From positions 186,001 through 250,000 of the forward strand of contig JACJZJ010000003.1 of assembly GCA_020635675.1 (NCBI GenBank): a stretch of 64,000 nt of DNA, given 5' to 3'. This stretch comes from Flavobacteriales bacterium. GTDB taxonomy: Bacteria; Bacteroidota; Bacteroidia; Flavobacteriales_F; PHOS-HE28. Shown piece by piece: positions 52,948 through 61,358 of the stretch. The notes under the pieces are model-generated. The model saw only the letters and a list, made by a program, of their open reading frames with translations. It was not told the DNA's origin and ran no database searches. Made by a program: the position numbers and the translations under genes. Each line of letters starts with the position of its first letter. Within the stretch, counting starts at the first letter, position 1.

Positions 52948-53522
52948 TCGATACGCTCAACACCTGGGACCACGCACTTTTCCTGGCGATCAATGGCCAT
53001 CACGCGCCCTGGGCCGATACCCTGTTGGGTACGGTGTCCATCATGGCGGTATGGTTCCCCCTGTACGTCGTTCTCCTTTGGATGCTCTACAAGCGTCACG
53101 GTCGGAACGGCCTGCTGTGTAGCCTGCCCGTGATCGCGTTGATGATCTATTGCAGTGATACCGGAAGCGTGCTGTTGTTCAAGAACACGGTCCAACGCCT
53201 TCGCCCCTGTCATGAGCCGGGCCTGGAGGGGATGGTACACCTGATCAATGCTTATTGCGGCGGCTCCTATGGGTTCGTTTCCTCGCACGCGAGCAACCAT
53301 TTCGCGATAGCCGCCTTCATGATGCGCATCGTTCCCCAACGCCCGAAGGGGCTCTGGCCGATGGTGCTTTTGGGCTGGGCCACGTTGATCGCCTACAGCC
53401 GCGTATACGCCGGCGTGCATTTCCCGGGTGATGTCCTGGTGGGTGCGTTGTACGGCTTCACGATCGGTTCGATCTTCTTTGCCATCTTTCAACGCGTGGT
53501 GCTGCCACGCCTGGTGCGATGA
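52944..53522 (+). CDS. PAP2-family membrane phosphatase
   Basis: A 192-residue integral membrane phosphatase with five or six helices. The three PAP2 motifs are visible: KNTVQRLRP (Kx6RP), SSHASNHF (variant of PSGH) and [12 protein letters not shown] (SRx5Hx3D). Family members dephosphorylate undecaprenyl pyrophosphate, phosphatidylglycerophosphate or lipid A. The start at 52944 overlaps the obgE stop; the stop overlaps the fluC start. Confidence 0.92.
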   Translation: MIDTLNTWDHALFLAINGHHAPWADTLLGTVSIMAVWFPLYVVLLWMLYKRHGRNGLLCSLPVIALMIYCSDTGSVLLFKNTVQRLRPCHEPGLEGMVHLINAYCGGSYGFVSSHASNHFAIAAFMMRIVPQRPKGLWPMVLLGWATLIAYSRVYAGVHFPGDVLVGALYGFTIGSIFFAIFQRVVLPRLVR

Positions 53523-53887
53523 ACGTCTGGTTCGCGGTATTTCTGGGAGGTGGACTTGGAAGCCTGGTCCGCTATGCGATCAGCCGCCTTTTCCTCTGGG
53601 TGGACGTGCGCGGCGCCTTTCCTTGGGCGACGTTCACCGCGAACATGCTCGCGACCGCCATGCTCGCCGTGCTGGTGATGCGGTGGCAACACGTGCTGCA
53701 GGAGCGCGATGCGATGCGGGCCTTCCTGGCCGTCGGTTTCTGCGGTGGCTTCAGCACCTTCAGCACCTTCAGCTACGAGAACTTCCTGCTGCTGCGCGAG
53801 GGGCTCATGGCCCAGGCCGCGCTCAATGTGCTGGTCAGCGTGATCGCCGGTCTGGCCTTCTTCTACATCCTTTCCCGTTCCCTTTGA
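53519..53887 (+). CDS. crcB: Fluoride ion channel FluC/CrcB
   Basis: A 122-residue four-helix protein that works as a dual-topology dimer exporting fluoride. The family fingerprints are GGGLGSLVRYAISRL near the N-terminus and GGFSTFSTFSYE in the third helix, which includes the phenylalanine box. It is coupled to the PAP2 gene (ATGA) and to pafA (TTGA), so it is co-made with two phosphatases. No fluoride riboswitch was seen next to it; its upstream region is coding. Confidence 0.94.
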   Translation: MNVWFAVFLGGGLGSLVRYAISRLFLWVDVRGAFPWATFTANMLATAMLAVLVMRWQHVLQERDAMRAFLAVGFCGGFSTFSTFSYENFLLLREGLMAQAALNVLVSVIAGLAFFYILSRSL

Positions 53888-55533
53888 AACACCTGCTTTC
53901 CATCCTGGCGGTCCTCTTCGCCGGTGCCTCTGGTACCCGGGCACAGGGACCGACCTGGACCCATCCGCCGCGATTGGTCGTTGGGATCGTTGTGGACCAG
54001 ATGCGTTCGGACTACATCACACGCTATTGGGACCTCTTCGGCGATGACGGATTCCGGCGCCTGGTGAAAGAGGGCGCCTATCTCCGGGATGCACATTTTC
54101 CCTACGCACCCACCTACACCGGGCCAGGGCACGCCTCGATCTATACCGGTACGGTCCCCGCCGTCCACGGGATCATCGACAATGACATCTACGATCGCCG
54201 TTCCGGACATACCGTGTATTGCGCGGACGACCCCCGGGTGGGACCAGTGGGTACCTCGTCCGCGGTGGCCCAACGCTCTCCGCGCATGCTGCTGAGCAGC
54301 ACCCTCGCCGATGAACTCGAGCGCTACACCGCCGGTCGTTCACATACCGTGGCCCTGGCCCTCAAGGACCGTAGCGCGATCATGCCGGCTGGCCGAACGG
54401 GGGATGCCGCTTTTTGGTTCGTTCTGCGCGATGGGATCTTCGCCACCAGTAGCTGGTATATGGACAGCCTGCCGGATTGGCTGCAGGCGTTCAATGCGGC
54501 AGGACTGCCCCAACGGTACATGCACGGCTTGTGGGACACGGCGCTGCCGCGCGACCGCTATCGCACGCCCCTGCCCGACCAAAATCCCTATGAGGAACCT
54601 CTTCCCGGTAGCCGGTCCCCGACCTTGCCGGTGGACCTGGACTCGATGCGCGCCACGGCCGGTGTCGGGGCCATCGCCTACACCCCGTGGGGCAATACGC
54701 TCACCACCGACATCGCGCTGGCGGCCATCGCCGGAGAGGGACTGGGCGCGGACGACGTACCGGACCTGCTGGCCATCAGTTATTCCAGCACAGATCTGCT
54801 CGGGCATGCGATGGGGCCGAGGGCATTGGAGATCGCAGACACGTATGTGCGTTTGGATGCGGAGATCGCACGCCTGTTAGCAGAACTGGACCGCGCCATC
54901 GGCACGGGGAACTACACGCTCTTCCTCACCGCGGACCACGGTGTGGTGGACGTGCCGGCCTATATCCGCGACCTGAAGGGCAGCGGGGGCTACGTGGGGG
55001 ATGTACAATTGCGCACGGCGATCGATGGGGCCTTGAGGCCTCTGACCGGCGACAGTTCACTGGTCCGGGCGATCAACAGCGACCAGGTCTATCTCGATCG
55101 CGAAGAGATCCTCAGGAGAGGCCTGCATATGGAAGAGGTGGAACGCCGGGCGGTGGATGGCCTCCTATCCCTGCAGGAGGTCGCCTTCGCGTTGACGCGC
55201 GAGGACCTGTTGCACAACGCCTACGATGACCCCGGGCGCCGTGCTGTGCTGAACGGCTTCATGCCCCAGCGCAGTGGCGACGTGGTGTTCCAGCTGCGGC
55301 CCGGCTACATCCAACAGGATCCCGCCACGGCCGGGAAGGGCACTACGCACGGTTCCGCTCACGCCCATGATACCCATGTGCCGGTGATCCTCTTCGGCGC
55401 GGGTATCCGGAAGGGGGAACTGACCCGACCGACCTCCATCACGGACATCGCCCCGACCATCGCCATGGTCCTGGGGACCGCCTTCCCGGACGGCTGCACC
55501 GGGCACCCTGTTCCGGAGGTCCTGGACCGCTGA
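53884..55533 (+). CDS. pafA: PafA-type alkaline phosphatase (TTG start)
   Basis: A 549-residue secreted phosphomonoesterase of the alkaline phosphatase superfamily. The signal peptide is (M)KHLLSILAVLFAGASGTRAQ. Active-site residues follow the published PafA pattern closely: D38, nucleophile T79 in PTYTGPGH, N100, K161 and R163 in KDR, D304 and H308, D351-H352 and H498 in DTHVP. The only start that keeps the signal peptide is the TTG at 53884, overlapping the fluC stop as TTGA; the next in-frame ATG would remove it. The frame is open well upstream across fluC, but that is a shadow. Confidence 0.93.
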   Translation: MKHLLSILAVLFAGASGTRAQGPTWTHPPRLVVGIVVDQMRSDYITRYWDLFGDDGFRRLVKEGAYLRDAHFPYAPTYTGPGHASIYTGTVPAVHGIIDNDIYDRRSGHTVYCADDPRVGPVGTSSAVAQRSPRMLLSSTLADELERYTAGRSHTVALALKDRSAIMPAGRTGDAAFWFVLRDGIFATSSWYMDSLPDWLQAFNAAGLPQRYMHGLWDTALPRDRYRTPLPDQNPYEEPLPGSRSPTLPVDLDSMRATAGVGAIAYTPWGNTLTTDIALAAIAGEGLGADDVPDLLAISYSSTDLLGHAMGPRALEIADTYVRLDAEIARLLAELDRAIGTGNYTLFLTADHGVVDVPAYIRDLKGSGGYVGDVQLRTAIDGALRPLTGDSSLVRAINSDQVYLDREEILRRGLHMEEVERRAVDGLLSLQEVAFALTREDLLHNAYDDPGRRAVLNGFMPQRSGDVVFQLRPGYIQQDPATAGKGTTHGSAHAHDTHVPVILFGAGIRKGELTRPTSITDIAPTIAMVLGTAFPDGCTGHPVPEVLDR

Positions 55534-55597
55534 GTTTTCCACCGTTCGCTGGGGAGATCCACTTCCATTGGACCGGCCGTCGGATCGCGTGGCCCGA

Positions 55598-55605
55598 TAC
55601 TTTGC
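55598..55605 (+). promoter_or_regulatory. Promoter -7-like box of the STAS-like gene at 55609
   Basis: TACTTTGC, 3 nt before the GTG start at 55609. Confidence 0.45.
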
Positions 55606-55608
55606 ATC

Positions 55609-56019
55609 GTGCTGCGCGAACTCGACCCTGCCGCTACCTCCTATCCGTTCGAACTATGGAGGGAGGAGGGCATCCTGCGCCTGCTGCTCACGCGTCACGC
55701 ACGCATCGGTCCGCCGGAAGCGAAGGAACTGGTCCGGCTCATCGCCGCGCTGGATCCCGCGACAAGCGCACCCATCCTCTTGGAACTTGGCGAATTGGTC
55801 CAGGTGGGTCCCGTGGCGAAGGAGTTGCTTTCGCGGTTGCATGGGGAACCCCGCCGGGCGGTGGCATTGCTGGCACTGGATACCTCGGACCGTCTGCAGG
55901 GTGAGTTCTTCCGCCGCTTCCACAAGCCCGCCTTCCCGTTCCGGGTCTTCGTCGATCCGGGCGAGGCGCACCGCTGGCTGACGACCTGGGCCCGTTCACC
56001 GGGACTTCGTGTGGTGTGA
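55609..56019 (+). CDS. Small STAS/SpoIIAA-like protein (GTG start)
   Basis: A 136-residue cytoplasmic protein of unknown function. Alternating strands and helices (FELWREEGILRLLLTRHARI, AKELVRLIAALD, APILLELGELV, VALLALD, FPFRVFVD) match the STAS-like single-domain type, like the protein at 36600. The GTG start is chosen because it begins right after a TACTTTGC box and gives the full first strand. It is unlinked in function to the pafA string as far as I can see. Confidence 0.65.
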   Translation: MLRELDPAATSYPFELWREEGILRLLLTRHARIGPPEAKELVRLIAALDPATSAPILLELGELVQVGPVAKELLSRLHGEPRRAVALLALDTSDRLQGEFFRRFHKPAFPFRVFVDPGEAHRWLTTWARSPGLRVV

Positions 56020-56112
56020 TCGCTGTGGGAAACACGGTGGGGATCTTTCCACCGCCTTGTCCCGGTCCGCATGCGGGCGGGGCTAAGTTCACACCCTGTT
56101 CCATCGCCCGGG

Positions 56113-57459
56113 ATGCTGCGCACTTTGCTCCTTGCAATGACCCTGTTCGCCTGCTCCGTGGGCCAGGGACAGGATGTCGACCTGGAAGGCCAGGCCGACG
56201 CCCGCCTGATCATGGTGCGCGGTCTGCAGGGACCGGAGGGTGGTCAGGAGCCCGTGTTCCAGGCGGTGTGGCGAATGGCGGACGATGCACCGCCGGCGTT
56301 CGCGTTCCAACGGACCGCGCGGACCGGCGGGGGCTTGCATGCCCATCTCGATGCGGTGATCGTCGAGGCCCTCGGCCAGTATCTTGACCGGCATGTGCAT
56401 TTCACGCATGACGGCGTGCAGGCCGATCGCCCGGTCGGGGTGATGGTGGGGGAGATGAATGCCATCGTCGGTGCCACAACGCGGGAATTCCATTGTGAGG
56501 ACCTCTTTCCCGGGCTCGGGCAGCCGACGATCGATCAACTCGAACGTCTTACCCGGATCTCGTGGGGCGGAGCCACCCGTTCGCTGGACCTGGGCGGTGA
56601 TCAGGACAAGTACCTCGCGATCTATCACTTCGTGCGCACACAACGGGACGAACTCGAACGACAGGTGCGCGCCGATGTCCTCGATCTCGCGACGGTCGAC
56701 CTGCTCGCACCCGAGGACGCGTCTCCTGGCCGGACCGTGGCCGTGCCCTCGGTGTGCGGCACCGTGTTCGACGACGAGAATTTCCTCTGCGCGCTGGACC
56801 TGACCATGGGTGAAAGCGATGCGCTGCCAGCGGATCCCGGATTGAGCACCGACGCCGTGGAAGCGCTGGACCGGGCTTTCCGACCCGCATCGGTCCCTGA
56901 GGGGAACGAACTGCCGGCGCACAAGGTGCGCAAGCGCGACCAGTGGCTGAAGGCGGAGCTGGACGCGATCAACGACCGGATCGACCGGATGGACCAACGC
57001 AAGGAGCTCTGGCAGTTGCGCGACCGGATGGATGATGTGGAATCCCGGATGGACGACATCCAGATGCAGGTGACCGACCTCCAGCGCAACGATCCTTCAG
57101 GCGGTTCCGACAACCCCATCGCCAACCTCAGCCGGTTGACCGGTCGGAACGTGACGATCCGGTTCGAGCGGAACAGTACGGCCATTGGTCCGGAATTCCG
57201 TTCCCTATTGAACGAGGTGTTCGATCAACTCGTCCGGGCTCCGATGGACCGGTTGTTGATCACGGGCTATGCCGACCGTGTCGGCGATCCCGCGCTGAAC
57301 ATGCGCCTCAGTGAACAGCGGTCCAAGGCCGTCCGCGCCTATTTGATGGAGCGGGGCATCGCCGGGGAGCGGTTGCTGCTCAACTACTTCGGCGCGTCGC
57401 GCAGTGAGGGCCGGGATCCCAGCGAGCGACGCGTGGAGATCGAATGGCTGCAGCGCTGA
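56113..57459 (+). CDS. OmpA-family protein with coiled coil
   Basis: A 448-residue envelope protein. The signal peptide (MLRTLLLAMTLFACSVGQGQ) may be a lipobox (LFAC) but the next residues look like a type I cut. An N-terminal domain of about 260 residues of unknown fold is followed by a short coiled coil (residues about 285-330, LDAINDRIDRMDQRKELWQLRDRMDDVESRMDDIQ). A C-terminal OmpA peptidoglycan-binding domain (ITGYADRVGDPALNMRLSEQRSKAVRAYL) ends the protein. It probably links a surface structure to the cell wall. It converges with the histidine-kinase gene 6 bp away. Confidence 0.87.
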   Translation: MLRTLLLAMTLFACSVGQGQDVDLEGQADARLIMVRGLQGPEGGQEPVFQAVWRMADDAPPAFAFQRTARTGGGLHAHLDAVIVEALGQYLDRHVHFTHDGVQADRPVGVMVGEMNAIVGATTREFHCEDLFPGLGQPTIDQLERLTRISWGGATRSLDLGGDQDKYLAIYHFVRTQRDELERQVRADVLDLATVDLLAPEDASPGRTVAVPSVCGTVFDDENFLCALDLTMGESDALPADPGLSTDAVEALDRAFRPASVPEGNELPAHKVRKRDQWLKAELDAINDRIDRMDQRKELWQLRDRMDDVESRMDDIQMQVTDLQRNDPSGGSDNPIANLSRLTGRNVTIRFERNSTAIGPEFRSLLNEVFDQLVRAPMDRLLITGYADRVGDPALNMRLSEQRSKAVRAYLMERGIAGERLLLNYFGASRSEGRDPSERRVEIEWLQR

Positions 57460-57465
57460 TGGCGG

Positions 57466-59172
57466 TCAGTGGAGCATCCGGAAGAGCACGTCGAACGTGG
57501 TGCCGCCGTTGGACCGGTACTTGAACGTCCCGTCCAGCTTCTCGGCCAACGCGTCCACGATCTCCAGCCCGAGCTTGCCCGGACGGTGGGCGGCCTCCCC
57601 GCTCAGTCCCTGGCCATTGTCCTTTACGACCAGGCGGTACAGTTCACCCTCCACCTGCCGGACGCTCACGTCGATGTGACCACCGGTCACGAAGGGGAAG
57701 GCATGTTGCATGCAGTTGGCCATCAGTTCGCAGAGGATGATGCCGAGTTCGATGGCCGTGTCCGGATCGCAACGGATATGGTCCGTGTCGAACGCGTAGC
57801 TCACGTTCCTGCTCTTCGGGTACATCGCGGCCACGCTCCCCGCCAGTTCGTCGAAGAAGCGCTCCAGATCGATGCCCCTCAGATCGGGCATGCCGTACAG
57901 TTTCTGGTGTACCAGCGCCATGATGTCGATCCGTCGCTTGCCGCGGAGGAACTCATCGCGGCTGGGGCCTTCGTCCACGCGTTGCGCCTGAAGGTTCAGC
58001 AGGCTCGACAGCACCTGCAGGTTGTTCTTCACACGATGGTGCACTTCCCTGTCCAGCACATCGCGTTCGCCGATCACCTTCGCCAGCTTGCGTTGCTGGG
58101 TCCGGCTGCGCTTCTGTTGCTCCTTCAAGCGGCCGAGGTCACGCCGGTTCCTCAGGAACACCAGGACCATCAACACCAGAAGCGCAGCGAAAAGCGCCAC
58201 CGTGACCCAGAGGAAAAGCCATTCCGGGCGCAACCAGGAGCGCAGGGTGCCGACGTTGATCAGGGTGCCCACGTGCATGATCACGCCGCCGATGTTGGTG
58301 GGCAGGACCTGCATCGCCAGCCGCTCACCGCCAACGGTGAGGTACTGCGGGCGGCGGGACCGCTCCGGATCCCATTGCTTCATCGCCTCCGCGAACGGTC
58401 CGGACCCGTGGTCGGCCGCGGAAGTGGTGGACGTCAGCGGCCGACCATCCTCCGTAAGAATGACCGACCTGGCGTTCCCCGAGGCGTCCGCGTCGTGCAC
58501 CGTGGCCAGCACCTGCCCCGGGCTCACCATGAAGGCGAGGATCCGGAACGGAGCGCCCTCGTGGCGGGGCCTTATGAGCAGCGCGGCGATCATGTCCGCC
58601 CTCCCCGAACTGTCGCGCACGGTGGACAATGACCAGACCGGCTCTCCACGCCTGTCCTCCAACGCGCGGCTGTACCAATTCTCCGTGCGCGGGTCCACCA
58701 TGGAATCCCCGATCACCACCTCCGTGGCGCTGTCCAACGGCTGGTCGTCAGGCAGATGGATGACAAGGGGAGGGCCGAATTCGGAACCCTTCGACGTCTC
58801 GCGGAGGATCGTCCCCCCACCGTCCCTGATCATGGCCAGTTCATTGCCCTGCTCGTCGGCAAGGCGGATGGCGCTGATCGGCCATCGGCTTGCAAAGAGG
58901 GCGTTCCAACGCTCCAGGAGCACATCGCGGGAGAGGGAGTCATGCGCGGCGACGAACGCACCTTCCAACTGCAGGTCCTTGTTCACCTGACCGAAGGCCT
59001 CCTGCACATCGCCGCGTACCACGGCGATCGTGCGCGTGAGGGCCACCTCGGCCAGGTCCTGGTCACGCTGGCCCATGCGTACGATGCCCCAGGCGATCCA
59101 CACCAGGCCGAGCAGGAGCACGGCCGCGCTCGTGATGTAGGGCCAGCTGAACGCGCGGTTCCGGTCGGGCAT
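57466..59172 (-). CDS. Sensor histidine kinase, HisKA_2 type
   Basis: A 568-residue membrane kinase. It has one helix at residues 11-32, an extracytoplasmic sensor of about 280 residues, and a second helix at 319-341 followed by a coiled linker. The phospho-acceptor box is EVHHRVKNNLQVLSSLLNLQ (His378/379). The ATPase domain has the N box ELMANCMQHAF, G1 DNGQGLSG and G2 GKLGLEIV. The HisKA_2 class is often paired with distant response regulators; none is adjacent. It lies 3 bp after threonine aldolase, so it is co-transcribed with it. Confidence 0.9.
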   Translation of the reverse strand: MPDRNRAFSWPYITSAAVLLLGLVWIAWGIVRMGQRDQDLAEVALTRTIAVVRGDVQEAFGQVNKDLQLEGAFVAAHDSLSRDVLLERWNALFASRWPISAIRLADEQGNELAMIRDGGGTILRETSKGSEFGPPLVIHLPDDQPLDSATEVVIGDSMVDPRTENWYSRALEDRRGEPVWSLSTVRDSSGRADMIAALLIRPRHEGAPFRILAFMVSPGQVLATVHDADASGNARSVILTEDGRPLTSTTSAADHGSGPFAEAMKQWDPERSRRPQYLTVGGERLAMQVLPTNIGGVIMHVGTLINVGTLRSWLRPEWLFLWVTVALFAALLVLMVLVFLRNRRDLGRLKEQQKRSRTQQRKLAKVIGERDVLDREVHHRVKNNLQVLSSLLNLQAQRVDEGPSRDEFLRGKRRIDIMALVHQKLYGMPDLRGIDLERFFDELAGSVAAMYPKSRNVSYAFDTDHIRCDPDTAIELGIILCELMANCMQHAFPFVTGGHIDVSVRQVEGELYRLVVKDNGQGLSGEAAHRPGKLGLEIVDALAEKLDGTFKYRSNGGTTFDVLFRMLH

Positions 59173-59175
59173 CGG

Positions 59176-60231
59176 TCAGTGGATCGGGCTGTTCGGGTCG
59201 GTGGAAATGCCGTCGAATACGGAGCGAAGTGCGGTGATGGTCGCATCCACGGCCGCATCGTCGATGTCGAGATGGGTGATCATCCGTACCTGATCCGGCC
59301 CGATCGCGAAGCAATGCACTCCGTGCGCGGCCAGTGCGGCCACATGCGCCTTCGCATCGCTTCCTGCGGCGAGATCATAGATGATGATGTTCGTGTGGAC
59401 GGGAAGCACGCGCGCGCAACCGTTCGACACGCTCAGGACCTCGGCGATGCGTCGTGCACGGTCGTGGTCCTCGACCAGGCGTGCGATATGATGCTCCAGG
59501 GCGTACAACCCCGCCGCGGCCAGCAGACCGGCCTGGCGCATGCCCCCGCCAAAACGCTTGCGGACCCGGCGCGCCTGCGCAATGAACGGGGCCGGCCCTA
59601 TGAGGACGCTTCCCACCGGTGCGCCAAGCCCCTTGCTCAAGCAGATGGATACGCTGTCGAACAGGGCGCCCCATTGCCGGGCATCGGTCCCCTCCACCTC
59701 CAGGGCATTGAAGATGCGCGCACCGTCCAGATGCATCTTCAGCCCTTGCGCATCGCAGGTATTCCGGATCCTTCTCGCTTCAGCGATGTCCCAGACCGCC
59801 CCACCCCCGCGGTTCACGGTGTTCTCCACCACGACCAAACTGGTGTTCGCCAGATAGTCCTGGGTGCGATCGTTCACCGCCCAGGCGACCGCCTCCGCTG
59901 TGAAGCGCCCCCGATCGGCCGGGAGATGTTTGACACTGCAGCCACTGTTGGCCATCATGCCGCCACCCTCATAGCGGTACACATGGGCTCCCTCCTCGCA
60001 GAGGACCTCGTCGCCCGGACGCGTATGCACATGGATGGCGATCTGGTTGGTCATCGTGCCGCTGGGGCAGAGGACACCGGCCTCGTGACCGAACAGGTCG
60101 GCCACGTGTGACTCCAACGCCTGAACGGTCGGGTCATCACCAAGCACGTCGTCGCCGAGACGGGCGTGCATCATGGCGTCCAGCATGCCGGGCGTTGGGC
60201 GGGTGACGGTATCGCTGCGCAGGTCGATCAT
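59176..60231 (-). CDS. ltaE: Low-specificity L-threonine aldolase
   Basis: A 351-residue PLP enzyme that splits L-threonine/L-allo-threonine to glycine and acetaldehyde. The family start is [19 protein letters not shown] is held by K200 in [14 protein letters not shown] and by the Asp of MHLDGAR, with [17 protein letters not shown] in the cofactor domain. The length is as expected. It is the first gene of a two-gene unit with the histidine kinase. Confidence 0.94.
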   Translation of the reverse strand: MIDLRSDTVTRPTPGMLDAMMHARLGDDVLGDDPTVQALESHVADLFGHEAGVLCPSGTMTNQIAIHVHTRPGDEVLCEEGAHVYRYEGGGMMANSGCSVKHLPADRGRFTAEAVAWAVNDRTQDYLANTSLVVVENTVNRGGGAVWDIAEARRIRNTCDAQGLKMHLDGARIFNALEVEGTDARQWGALFDSVSICLSKGLGAPVGSVLIGPAPFIAQARRVRKRFGGGMRQAGLLAAAGLYALEHHIARLVEDHDRARRIAEVLSVSNGCARVLPVHTNIIIYDLAAGSDAKAHVAALAAHGVHCFAIGPDQVRMITHLDIDDAAVDATITALRSVFDGISTDPNSPIH

Positions 60232-60241
60232 CCGGGCCGGC

Positions 60242-60250
60242 CCAAGTTTA
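60242..60250 (-). promoter_or_regulatory. Promoter -7-like box of the threonine aldolase-kinase unit
   Basis: TAAACTTGG on the minus strand, 10 nt before the ATG at 60231. It has one extra base relative to TAnnTTnG. Confidence 0.35.
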
Positions 60251-60268
60251 CACCGCGGCCGGCAAGCT

Positions 60269-60670
60269 TCAACTTTGTGTGGCCTTCGCCAGCTCCTTGC
60301 GCAGCTCGATCAGATAACCCAGCTCGCTCTTGTTGGTGCCGTGGAAGCTGTCGGCCACGGCATCCGCCATCCGCTCGATCAGCCCGCGGAGTTCCGGTGT
60401 CAGTTCCGTCAGGTGTTGGCTGATGTAGGCGATGAAGGAGTTGAAGCACCCATCGGCCTCCGCGTTCCGGTCGGCGAGCACGTCGAACTCGTATTCGGCG
60501 ATGAAGGCCTGGTCGCTGCCGAAGTGGTCCGTGTCCGGTTCGGTGGGCACGAGCTGTTCCTTCACCACGCGCTTCAGTGTGGCCACTTCCTTGTCCTGCA
60601 CAACGCCGTCCGCCGCGGCAATGGCGTACAACAGACGGCCGAGCTCCTTGTAGAAAAGCTGATGGTTCAT
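60269..60670 (-). CDS. TerB-like helical protein
   Basis: A 133-residue all-helical protein. LLYAIAAADGVVQDKEVATLKRVV is the acidic helix pair of TerB/DjlA-N-like domains, which bind metal and act in tellurite resistance-related or membrane stress functions. No other ter gene is in the window. The start at 60670 (MNHQLFYKELGRLL) is preferred; a longer frame to 60745 would overlap the methyltransferase stop. It lies 46 bp downstream of that gene. Confidence 0.78.
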   Translation of the reverse strand: MNHQLFYKELGRLLYAIAAADGVVQDKEVATLKRVVKEQLVPTEPDTDHFGSDQAFIAEYEFDVLADRNAEADGCFNSFIAYISQHLTELTPELRGLIERMADAVADSFHGTNKSELGYLIELRKELAKATQS

Positions 60671-60716
60671 GACGTCCCGAAGATCGTCGATCTCCGGCGA
60701 GGATCCCTGACCGTCC

Positions 60717-61358
60717 TCACCTGCGCCGGGCGACCAGCAGGCCATCGCGTAAGGGCACCAGCACTTCCTCCACGCGGGGGTCGGCCTTCACGGCGCGGGC
60801 GTAGTCCACGAGCCCTCGCGTGTCCGCGTCCCATTCGCGCTCAGGCCGCGTCACTTTGCCGCTCCACAGTACGTTGTCGGCGATGATCAGCCCGCCCGCT
60901 CGTACCCGATCGATCACCAGGTCCCAGTAGCGCGGGTAGTTCTCCTTGTCGGCATCGATGAATACGAGGTCGAAGGGTCCAGGCAGGTCGGGGACCACGT
61001 CCGCGCCATGCCCGATGTGCGTGGTGATGCGATCACCCATGCCCGCCTTTTCCACGTAGCGTTCCACCATGGGTGTCAGCGCGGCGTTCACGTCGATGGT
61101 GTGCACCATGCCGCCTTTCGCCAGCCCTTCCGCCAGGCAGAGCGCGCTGTAGCCGGTGTAGGTGCCGATCTCCACGATCACCTTCGGACGCACCAGTTGG
61201 CTGAGCAGACCGAGGAAACGCCCCTGCAAGTGGCCACTTAGCATCTGCGGGCTTTCCACCTTCTCCCGGGTCTCGATCGTGAGTTCCTTCAAATAGGAAG
61301 GCTCATCACCGCTATGGGCTTCGGCGTAGGCGTCGAGGGCGGGGTCGAGGAACCGCAT
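60717..61358 (-). CDS. Class I SAM-dependent O-methyltransferase
   Basis: A 213-residue enzyme of the caffeoyl-CoA/catechol O-methyltransferase family (Methyltransf_3). Motif I is IVEIGTYTGYSALCLAEGL, the metal and acceptor region is FIDADKENYPRYWD, and LIIADNVLWSGKV follows. The substrate is probably a catechol or other vicinal diol, not determinable here. The ATG overlaps the stop of the Kelch gene by one base (TGATG), so the two are coupled. Confidence 0.92.
   Translation of the reverse strand: MRFLDPALDAYAEAHSGDEPSYLKELTIETREKVESPQMLSGHLQGRFLGLLSQLVRPKVIVEIGTYTGYSALCLAEGLAKGGMVHTIDVNAALTPMVERYVEKAGMGDRITTHIGHGADVVPDLPGPFDLVFIDADKENYPRYWDLVIDRVRAGGLIIADNVLWSGKVTRPEREWDADTRGLVDYARAVKADPRVEEVLVPLRDGLLVARRR

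Noticed and set aside
53428..53883. 152-codon upstream extension of PafA
   Set aside because: It runs through the PAP2 end and fluC in another frame. The signal peptide and active-site numbering point to the TTG at 53884.
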